NCBI RefSeq assembly: GCF_010671925.1
Contig: NZ_JAAHIH010000006.1
Location: 850,707 to 914,706 of the forward strand
Source of the DNA: Moorena sp. SIOASIH
GTDB lineage: Bacteria; Cyanobacteriota; Cyanobacteriia; Cyanobacteriales; Coleofasciculaceae
DNA: 64,000 nt
Direction: 5' to 3'
In this document: piece after piece, positions 58,401 through 64,000 of the stretch
Numbering within the stretch: the first letter of the stretch is position 1
Layout of the letters: each line of letters opens with the position of its first letter
Translations under genes and position numbers: made by a program
Notes under the pieces: model-generated
Seen by the model: only the letters and a program-made list of their open reading frames with translations
Told to the model about the DNA's origin: nothing
Database searches by the model: none

Positions 58401-60261
58401 GCCACCTATTCTCTGGTATTTGGGTTCCTGTAATTTGCCAACGCAGCAAGGTGCGACCGGTGCCGTTGTAGTTGGGAATCGCCTCGAAGTTGATTTCAGC
58501 GTTATCGGGCAAACTAGTCGAACCCACACTATCAAACCTCCAGGCACCCCCATAGTCAAGCCCTGCTGGCAGTAAATCTGCAATAATGGGATTGACATAA
58601 TCTGCGGTAGCGCTCGACTCGTTGCGAAACTGTAGCCGAAATTCTATGGTGTCACCAGGAGCATAGGGACCACTCTGAGTTTCGTCTCTTTTGTTTGGAT
58701 TTACGATGGCTTGTAATGCCGAGATTTCTGTCTCTTGGCACTGTTCCAGGGGGTTTGTTGGTGAATTGGGCGTCCAAGTCAGTTGGGCACAGTTTTTGAT
58801 CGTCTCCCCAATCTCGCGGTCAGGCTGAACCTCTACAAACAGTTTTGGTCTATTACTGCTTGCTGTAGCTTGAAAACCTACTGGTACATTGGTGTACTCG
58901 AACTCAACCCCTGTAATGTATTCCCCTGCTCCTAAGGTGATGTCCGTCCCAATGGTGAGGGTGGTGTTCTGAGGGTGTGAGGTACCGGCTGTCAAGGGGT
59001 TGAGATTAGTTTTGTAGCGGACAATCACATCCCCAGTGTAATTGTTGTATCTGCCTGTGCTAATTTTAGTGACCCGCACCTGATCTAAGAGGTTAATCCC
59101 ATCGTCATTGACTTGATCTAGGTCGTCAGTGACTGTTAGAGTAGTCATCGGTACATTACCGGTATTTCTTGGGTCAAGCCGAAACTCAAATTCATTGCCA
59201 ATAGCCACCTGACCCGAGAATGATTTAGAATTAAATGTGCCTTGATAGTTCGCGTCTGTAAAACCATGTTCAGCCTCACCATTTAAGTTCAACTCGGTGC
59301 CATCAATTAGTTCTCCTGTTGCGGTAGCTGGGTTAATCACAGTACTATTGGGACCAGTAGTGTTGAAGGTACCACTAGGATACTCAACAGAGACTTGTGC
59401 GTTGAAACAATTTTGGCCACTCTCAATACTGAGGTTACCCACATTCCAAGTGACAACCCCGGAGTTATGGGTACCCCCATCGGTAGCACTAACAAAACTT
59501 GACCCAACCGGAAGAGTATCTTGCACAACTACATTTTGTAGGTTGATACCACTCTCAAGATTCCGGGCATGGCAAAGCTCAAGCTCATAGGTCACTGGTG
59601 AATCAAGAGCCGGATCACCATTGCTAGGAATCACCCGATTTTTCTCCAATGTCCACTTATTTAAAGCAGCGTTTGAATCCACATCAGAAGTAACCGTTAG
59701 AGCATTGGAGGTGGCATTCTCGGTATTAGCACTCGTCCCTTCGGCTTGGTTAATCGCTGCTGTATTGTCTACAGTCGTACCAGGGGGAAACTGGACTCGA
59801 ATCTCCAAATTGACCGGGGAACCTGCTGGAATCGGTGAACTATACTCAACGGTAGCCTGTCCTGTATCCTCGTCATAGCTGACAGTAGCAGGACGTCCAG
59901 GAAGGATGCTGACATTGTTAGAAGACCAATCAATCTGAGGAGGGAGTAGGTCAGTAATCACCACATCCTGGCAGTCCTCATCCCCACTACAGGAGACGCG
60001 GATGGTGTAGATAAATTCTTGTCCTGATGGAACTTCTGTAATGATATTACCATCGGCATCATTAGCGACTTTTACCAACTGGAGTTCGGAAGCAGCCGAT
60101 ACTGGAGTAGCGTAACCTGCGATCGCACTGACTAACATCACACTGCCAATCAGTGTATGGGGAAGAAACTGGCAAGGGAAAATTTTCCCTAGAGGATGGG
60201 GTAGGCTTTTTGAACCGACATTGGGTGCGATCGCTTGGAGATAGTTCAATAAAGATTTCAT
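55465..60261 (-). CDS. Large secreted protein with DUF11 and SdrD B-like repeats
   Basis: This 1598-residue protein has a signal peptide (hydrophobic LIGSVMLVSAIAGY, cleavage near VSAAS at about residue 57). Residues 60-900 hold several DUF11-type Ig-like domains (SGQEFIYTIRV..., VTYELELCHARN..., VDYQLTITNQGTVPMTNILV in part). Residues about 905-1360 hold four SdrD B-like (Cna-B type) repeats, each with GDxVWxDxNxxGxQDxxExGxxGVxVxL and DxDxDPNTG-like loops likely to bind calcium. The C-terminus has a further DUF11-like domain and ends in RFRGRVK with no anchor. It is probably a cell-surface or sheath structural protein. It is monocistronic on the minus strand. Confidence 0.88.
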   Translation of the reverse strand: MKSLLNYLQAIAPNVGSKSLPHPLGKIFPCQFLPHTLIGSVMLVSAIAGYATPVSAASELQLVKVANDADGNIITEVPSGQEFIYTIRVSCSGDEDCQDVVITDLLPPQIDWSSNNVSILPGRPATVSYDEDTGQATVEYSSPIPAGSPVNLEIRVQFPPGTTVDNTAAINQAEGTSANTENATSNALTVTSDVDSNAALNKWTLEKNRVIPSNGDPALDSPVTYELELCHARNLESGINLQNVVVQDTLPVGSSFVSATDGGTHNSGVVTWNVGNLSIESGQNCFNAQVSVEYPSGTFNTTGPNSTVINPATATGELIDGTELNLNGEAEHGFTDANYQGTFNSKSFSGQVAIGNEFEFRLDPRNTGNVPMTTLTVTDDLDQVNDDGINLLDQVRVTKISTGRYNNYTGDVIVRYKTNLNPLTAGTSHPQNTTLTIGTDITLGAGEYITGVEFEYTNVPVGFQATASSNRPKLFVEVQPDREIGETIKNCAQLTWTPNSPTNPLEQCQETEISALQAIVNPNKRDETQSGPYAPGDTIEFRLQFRNESSATADYVNPIIADLLPAGLDYGGAWRFDSVGSTSLPDNAEINFEAIPNYNGTGRTLLRWQITGTQIPENRWLRIYVDTVVEQGVSTGSLTNELFIMSNDSMFDCNNSNRRSQDTFDVDGDGITDETICRRTANVEVAGIATLDSQKVVQGEVDTSFSTSGTTVPGGRVDYQLTITNQGTVPMTNILVVDILPAIGDTQVLNTSSARGSQWRPNLAGPVSVAIPGVTVEYTTNSNPCRPNPTDGQDLNWPSGCVNDWSTTFPSDPSAVTALRFNLGNLVLDPLESVMLNWPMRAPAGAPTNGEIAWNSFAFVSTRTDQSGAAATLLPAEPPKVGIVIQPLTPAIIGDLVWDDQNGNGIQDNSEPGINGVRVELWEDGGDGQPGTSDDTFYGFTLTAPDGTGNDGAYLFSEVPAGDYFLKFIPSANLNLSAQDQGGDETADSDADPNTGQTNVFSVNQTTDTRDLDAGLTSVDPANASLGDFVWLDTNDNGTQDGGEVGVNGVTVELYDTANTLIDSTQTSDDSNGNPGFYRFRDLTPGTYYVKFIAPPSHAFSPQDQGDDTLDSDADATGQTANITLQAGDSNQDLDAGIVPQPILGDFVWIDNNGDGLQNLGELGLNGVTVNVYNPGADGQPGGEDDSLLATTVTTNDVAGNPGFYSFSGLAAGNYFLEFIAPSGYEIGFQNVGNDDTIDSDADPSTGYTEVFALAGSEDKRDLDVGMIALPVTSTGEVSGTIYQDDNPQNDTFDNGESTLPANIRVVLYLDVNSNDVIDAGDTQQATTDTDNSGNYSFTSLEPGKYIVQVDTNDTEIPDGLMLGTSNDIPIEVTTTAVTDINFGFDVESLPNVILVKRITAIKRKDSNVWESLPTSGSPFVDGIDSPGSENHVGSDRAPEDNDPNWPNPNVYLRGLINSGTVMPGDELEYTVYFLSNGSNYAKSLRICDRVPAETTFIADAFNQTAGFPASDVGIALFESTNPLPTSGLADPNIYLTNIPDSDRGRYYSPGTSVPAGCNVPVNQNGVVVVEVGDVPQATAPGEPPNSYGFIRFRGRVK

Positions 60262-61095
60262 GACTGGCCGCGATGAATAATTGGAATCGGGAAATTAAGC
60301 TAAACACGTTTTTAAGGACAAATCCGGTATCGAGAGATTACTCAGACGATAGCTAGTCAAACACAAATAAACTGAAACACCAATCAACTGTAGGGGCGCA
60401 CGGTGTGTGCCAAATTGGTTGTGCTAAAGGCCAAGTGAAAACCCACCATAGTTAGTCAGTAAATCTCCCTCTGTTGATGCAAAGCGCGAGTGGGGGAAAC
60501 CCCCGTGGAGCCACTGCATCGCTAGTGAGAACACAGCTTTTTCCTTAATTAGTGATATTTTGTGTGCGAAGCGATCGCACCCTGATTTTCGGCTGGTTTT
60601 AACTTGTCTAGTTAAACTCTTGTTATTGTTCTAATCTAGGATTGCTTTATTTAAGCTGCTGTTGCCTAGAGATAATTACTGAAATTTCAGCGGAAATTTA
60701 ACAATTTTAAATGGGTGATATCCGTGAATTCCACATCATCATGTTTTCGGAAGCAGGCTCTTAACTCACCTGAGTTCGACATAACCAACTATCCTCCGAT
60801 TACGGTCTGGTCAAGGTAACGGGAGCTAAAATCACGGGTAGTGATAAATAAGTAGTGATACAACATTGCATTTACCTTAAATAAGGCATTTTGAATGGAA
60901 AAATATAGCAATTTGAATATCAGGTTATTAGTAATAATTATCTAAACTCTAATAGTAAGCATTCAGCCGTCAGCCATCAGCCGTGAGCACCTCAAGTAGC
61001 GTGGCCAACGGCCAAGGCTCACGCTACTTGAGGTGCTTTGTGGCAAAGGCTTCGACCCTGGGACTTCACTGAGATTAAACCAATGCTTACTTGTT

Positions 61096-61372
61096 GTCTT
61101 GATCCCAAGCGCGAGTGGGGGAAACCACGCCAGTTGCTCATGGGGGAGACCACGGCAGTCGCTCATGGGGGAAACCACGGCAGTCGCTCATGGGGGGAAC
61201 CACGGCAGTCGCTCATGGGGGAGACCCCCAAGACCGCGCTGCCTCCCCAAGACCGCGCTGCCTCCCCAAGACCGCACTGGCTCCCCAAGACCGCACTGGC
61301 TCCCCAAGACCGTAATGGTGCGTTTGACCCGTAATTAAATTCGCCACGGGTCGCACCTCTGCATCGCTTATT
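61096..61372. repeat. Expanded CTTGAT.../GCATCGCTT element with internal tandem units
   Basis: Between CTTGATCCCAAGCGCGAG and GCATCGCTT lie five or so units of CATGGGGGAAACCACGGCAG, then five units of CTCCCCAAGACCGC, then a nested AGGTGCG palindrome (61317-61358). It looks like the 1929-2071 element grown by unequal crossing-over. Confidence 0.8.
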
Positions 61373-61416
61373 CAAAAGCTGATAGCTGATAGCTGATAGC
61401 TGAATGCTTACCTCTA

Positions 61417-61532
61417 ATAAATACTGGGTGCATCTCAGTTTTGCAATTAGGCAAAAATTCGGGCGAAAATTACCGCGCCCGGGCCCCACACTTCCCATCT
61501 TTTTTACAAATATGAGATGCACCATAAATACT
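61417..61532. mobile_element. MITE with GGGTGCATCTCA ends and 9-bp target duplication, copy 2
   Basis: The element is 61426-61523 (98 bp). The left end is GGGTGCATCTCAGTTTTG and the right end, inverted, is GGTGCATCTCATATTTG. ATAAATACT flanks both sides (61417-61425 and 61524-61532). The inside differs from copy 1 (37370-37508), so the family is defined by its ends. A transposase that makes 9-bp duplications is implied. Confidence 0.9.
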
Positions 61533-61667
61533 AGCAGAAGCTTGTTTACCCGCAGACTAGCTACTGTGTATAGACAAGTGTGATATGTTTCCTCAGTGCA
61601 TCAAAAGTTGGACTGATTGCTGCCTGTGATCAGAACTTGCTTTTGCAACATAGGAAAGATAACAAAA

Positions 61668-61745
61668 AGCTCAACTCGAACACCAACGAGCTGAACAACT
61701 CCCAGAACGGTTACGACAGCTGGGCATTAATCCCGATGAAATTTA
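61668..61745 (+). pseudogene. uma2 3' fragment
   Basis: The frame AQLEHQRAEQLPERLRQLG then INPDEI and stop is a Uma2 C-terminal tail. A TAA lies three codons before it in the same frame and nothing upstream is recognisable. The stop codon abuts the inverted-end repeat that starts at 61746. Confidence 0.65.
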
Positions 61746-61872
61746 ATACCGAGTTGCACTCAAAGAGAGTAGATTGCTTGGATAGGGAGATAGGGAGATA
61801 GGGAGATTGGGAGATTGGGAGATAGGGAGATTGGCGGAAGAGAAAGTTGTACGTTTGACCGCAACTTGGTAT
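61746..61872. repeat. ATACCRAGTTGC inverted-end element, copy 2
   Basis: ATACCGAGTTGCACTCAAAG ... GACCGCAACTTGGTAT flanking GGGAGATA tandem units, the inverse of 13446-13604. It encodes the same TELHSKRVDxLDREIGR peptide in an ORF here. Confidence 0.75.
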
Positions 61873-61972
61873 AACATAGGGTGTTGCTAACGCGCAACAA
61901 TTCTTCTCGTTATCTGTTGTCAGCTTGGGTTAATGTTAAATGCAGCCTTACTGTTGACTTCTGACTGGAAGA

Positions 61973-63421
61973 ATGACTTTCTCATCCTTAACTGTTTCCC
62001 TCAAACCCGAAATCACCTTCACCTCTGTTGACAGCAATATTCTGCTCCAATCTTCAAGCCGTAAGCTGACATTTCATCAACCGGAACCGGGATTAAAAAC
62101 TGCTCTAGATGCTCTCAAACAGGGAATCCACACCGCCGGGCAACTTCAAACCTTAGTCCTAGAAACCGACGGCACACAAGTCCGGGAAAAGTTCGATGCT
62201 TACCTGAATCGTCTGATCGAACTGGGCTGGATCTGTCACGCCATCCCCCCCTCATCCCCTGAGCTTTCCCCCCTTGCGATCGCTATCCCCATGGTAGGGG
62301 ATTATTACTTCGATTGTCCTGAAATTGATTGGGATGCGTTCGCATTTACCCTCTCTCGCTTCGCCTATCTCCATCAAGTCGAAGGGGAAATGGTATTAGA
62401 GTCTCCCCTTACCAAAGGTAAGATTAAATTTTCAGACTGGCGGGGTCCTGGGTTAGTGAGTCAGTTATCTCAAGCCCAAACCGCTGCCAGCTTGAGTCAG
62501 GAAATTCCGGGAATTACTGAAGAGATTGCCCAACAGTTTCTCAGTTTACTGTTTGCGGCCCAGATGTTGTCTGCATCCTTTGCCAGTCCTCTTGAAGAAG
62601 ATGAAGAGGTTGAGAGCGAAGAAGCAACTCCACCGCTAGTGTTTTGGGAATTTCACGATTTACTGTTCCATTCCCGCAGTCGCCTCGGTAGACATAATAA
62701 TCCCTTGGGTGGCATATTTCCCTATGTCGGTAAAATTGACCCCTTGCCTGGGGTGAAGCCATTGATGACCGATGTGGTGATTCCCTTGGCAAAACCCAAC
62801 TTAGAGGAACTGAATCAAACTGATATGCCCTTGAGTCAGGCATTGGAAACTCGCCGTTCGATCCGGCGATATGACGAAACCCCGATCACCCTTGAACAAT
62901 TGGGGCAGTTTCTCTATCGTTGCGCCAGGGTGAAAAAACTCTTCGATACAGAACGGGGAGAGGTCAGTAACCGTCCCTATCCTGGTGGGGGTGCGATTTA
63001 TGAATTGGAAATTTATCCCGTGGTTAACTCTTGTCAAGGATTAGAACAGGGACTCTATCACTATCACCCCTTAGACCATGTGTTGTGTCAAGTCTCAGCA
63101 TGGACCGCAGAAACGGAAGCATTAGTTCAGGATGTTTGGTTTGCCAGCGCTCAACATGATCAGCCCCAGGTTGTATTCGTGATTACCGCCCGCTTCGGAC
63201 GAATGTTTTGGAAATATCAATCCATGGCCTATGCAGCGATTTTAAAACACGTTGGAGTTATGTATCAAACCTTCTATCTGGTTGCCACCAGTATGAATTT
63301 AGCCCCCTGCGGTATCGGAGCAGGTAATTCTGATCTATTTCAAAAAGCCACTGGAATTGACTACTATGAAGAGTCTTCTGTAGGGGAATTTATGTTAGCT
63401 TCTGTTCCAGTCAAACCTTAA
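61973..63421 (+). CDS. SagB/ThcOx-type FMN-dependent dehydrogenase
   Basis: This 482-residue protein has an N-terminal winged-helix-like region (LTFHQPEPGLKTALDAL...) and a C-terminal nitroreductase-fold domain: ETRRSIRRYDETPITLEQLGQFLYRC in part, RPYPGGGAIYELEIYPVV, GLYHYHPLDHVL, and NLAPCGIGAGNSDLFQKATG. The size and two-part plan match cyanobacterial ThcOx-like oxidases, which oxidise azolines to azoles in cyanobactin-type peptides. No YcaO cyclodehydratase, precursor peptide or protease gene lies in the window, so its role here may be different. The gene is monocistronic and follows repeats. Confidence 0.9.
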   Translation: MTFSSLTVSLKPEITFTSVDSNILLQSSSRKLTFHQPEPGLKTALDALKQGIHTAGQLQTLVLETDGTQVREKFDAYLNRLIELGWICHAIPPSSPELSPLAIAIPMVGDYYFDCPEIDWDAFAFTLSRFAYLHQVEGEMVLESPLTKGKIKFSDWRGPGLVSQLSQAQTAASLSQEIPGITEEIAQQFLSLLFAAQMLSASFASPLEEDEEVESEEATPPLVFWEFHDLLFHSRSRLGRHNNPLGGIFPYVGKIDPLPGVKPLMTDVVIPLAKPNLEELNQTDMPLSQALETRRSIRRYDETPITLEQLGQFLYRCARVKKLFDTERGEVSNRPYPGGGAIYELEIYPVVNSCQGLEQGLYHYHPLDHVLCQVSAWTAETEALVQDVWFASAQHDQPQVVFVITARFGRMFWKYQSMAYAAILKHVGVMYQTFYLVATSMNLAPCGIGAGNSDLFQKATGIDYYEESSVGEFMLASVPVKP

Positions 63422-63453
63422 TAACTATAGGGCTGGACTGTTGGGAATAGCTT

Positions 63454-63519
63454 GTAGGGTGGGCAAAAACAGTTTGGTTTTTTTGAGTATTCTAGATTAT
63501 AGAACTTTGCCCACCCTAC
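63454..63519. terminator. GTAGGGTGGGCAAA hairpin repeat after the SagB gene
   Basis: GTAGGGTGGGCAAA and TTTGCCCACCCTAC pair perfectly around a 38-base loop, 32 bp after the stop codon. The inner AACAGTTTGGTTTTTTTGAGT is repeated at 63600-63620. It may end transcription but is also a dispersed repeat type. Confidence 0.5.
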
Positions 63520-63709
63520 TATAGCCTTAGGGAAAGGCAAGAGGCAAGAGGCAAGAGGCAAGAGGTAAGAGGTAATCAAGAAGCTTTGAGGGTGGTCAAA
63601 AACAGTTTGGTTTTTTTGAGTCAGATTATAGCGTTTATCGCAGTTATGAGGTACAGTTTTATTTGAGGCTGATTCCTTTAAAACCCTCTTGAATATTGCC
63701 TTTTGCCCT

Positions 63710-63872
63710 CAACATTCAGCAGTCAGCGGTCAGCAGTCAGCGGTCAGCTATAATGCCTAATGCTTAAAATAAACATCGAACAGGATAATTTAATAGTTCG
63801 AGATTTGACAGAATTGAAAGTTTGGGGATTTGCCCATCTAAGCATAGGCTGATAGCTGATAGCTGATAGCTT
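63710..63872 (+). repeat. Composite dispersed repeat, copy 3
   Basis: CAACATTCAGCAGTCAGCGG, ATGCTTAAAATAAACATCG, AATTTAATAGTTCGAGATT, GAATTGAAAGTTTGGGG, CCATCTAAGCATAGG and AGCTGATAGCTGATAGC occur in the same order as at 18969-19172. Confidence 0.65.
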
Positions 63873-63873
63873 A

Positions 63874-64000
63874 CCTTTTGCCTTTTGCCTTTTGCCTTTT
63901 GCCTTTTGCCTTTTGCCTTTTGCCTTTTGCCTTTTGCCTTTTGCCTTTTGCCTTTTGCCTTTTGCCTTTTGCCTTTTGCCTTTTGCCTTTTGCCTTTTGC
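63874..64000. repeat. TTTTGCC tandem heptamer array (reaches window end)
   Basis: About 18 uninterrupted perfect copies of CCTTTTG; the array runs off the right edge. The units are contiguous with no spacers. Confidence 0.97.

Larger units (their letters stand above)
60262..61972. other. Long intergenic region, mostly repeats and remnants
   Basis: 60300-60960 is AT-rich with one GCGAGTGGGGGAAACCCCC / TGCATCGCT element (60476-60525). 60960-61400 is a dense mosaic of palindromes and tandem units. A MITE (61426-61523), an uma2 fragment (61668-61745) and an inverted-end repeat (61746-61872) follow. ORFs of 66-120 codons in the mosaic are frame-independent readings of the repeats. Confidence 0.55.
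63422..64000. other. Repeat-only right end of the window
   Basis: After the hairpin come an AGAGGCA tandem (63540-63575), a TATAGCGTTTATCGCAG...GAGGTACAG end (63629-63656), CAGTCAGCGGT units (63717-63750), composite repeat copy 3 (63752-63872) and the TTTTGCC tandem. No gene is seen. Confidence 0.7.

Noticed and set aside
61033..61525. Overlapping ORFs rich in HGGNHGSRSWG-like repeats
   Set aside because: All frames of this repeat mosaic are open by chance, and none has a RBS or homology.
63874..64000. Possible CRISPR array at the right edge
   Set aside because: The units are perfect 7-mers with no spacers; it is a simple tandem array.
1..64000. tRNA or rRNA genes
   Set aside because: I looked for tRNA-like cloverleaf segments and rRNA signatures in the intergenic regions and found none that I could support by eye.

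Overview
The window looks like chromosomal DNA of a filamentous marine cyanobacterium. The signs are frequent HIP1-type GCGATCGC octamers, a PEP-CTERM protein, pentapeptide-repeat proteins, several Uma2 (DUF820) genes, IS1341-type tnpB elements, and very dense intergenic repeats (tandem heptamers, AGCTGATAGCTGATAGC strings, several palindromic families). Together with a FAAL-desaturase-ACP trio like jamABC, this suggests a Moorena/Okeania-type natural-product producer. The genus is an inference, not something read from a marker gene.

Layout. 1-342: start of a PfkB-type (HldE-like) kinase. 0.9-1.5 kb: PEP-CTERM protein. 2.1-6.2 kb, minus strand: sulfotransferase, CmcI-like protein, sugar-lactone-oxidase-type flavoenzyme and HAD phosphatase. 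7.6-13.9 kb, minus strand: GT2 glycosyltransferase, membrane pentapeptide protein, a peptide-binding-type protein with IPT/TIG and CARDB-like domains, and a small conserved protein. 14.7-16.4 kb: IS with a zinc-finger-less TnpB. 16.5-17.8 kb: pentapeptide protein. 19.5-37.1 kb, plus strand: a lipid/polyketide gene cluster. 37.2-40.2 kb: MITE-broken DUF1131 lipoprotein copy, nonsense-mutated Ser/Thr kinase, NB-ARC NTPase. 41.7-46.1 kb: secretion operon (double-glycine-leader crystallin-like protein, C39-peptidase ABC exporter, HlyD adaptor). 46.4-55.4 kb: two tnpB elements, intact DUF1131 lipoprotein, cimA with a large repeat-derived insert, ferredoxin, and two intact and several broken uma2 genes. 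55.5-60.3 kb: 1598-residue DUF11/SdrD-like surface protein. 62-63.4 kb: SagB/ThcOx-type dehydrogenase.

The most notable system is at 19.5-37.1 kb. A FAAL, a membrane desaturase and a free ACP (jamABC-like) should activate a fatty acid, load it and modify it. A CylC/AurF-like dimetal enzyme may then halogenate or oxidise the acyl-ACP. A single KS-AT-ACP module without reductive domains extends it once to a beta-ketoacyl thioester. This module ends in a single AfsA-type hotdog domain, the fold that esterifies beta-ketoacyl chains to dihydroxyacetone phosphate in gamma-butyrolactone and furan autoregulator biosynthesis. An FAD oxidoreductase follows 34 bases later, then a decayed second desaturase, an aldehyde dehydrogenase and an RND pump with its adaptor. 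I infer a pathway to a butenolide, furan or butyrolactone lipid; I do not recognise it as a described cluster.

A second theme is repeat invasion of genes. Palindromic or tandem repeats sit in frame inside the PKS (twice), cimA (about 100 residues) and a tnpB, and form the C-termini of at least two other ORFs. Two non-autonomous inverted-repeat elements with clear 9-bp target duplications are present. Several genes carry premature TAA codons in otherwise preserved frames.
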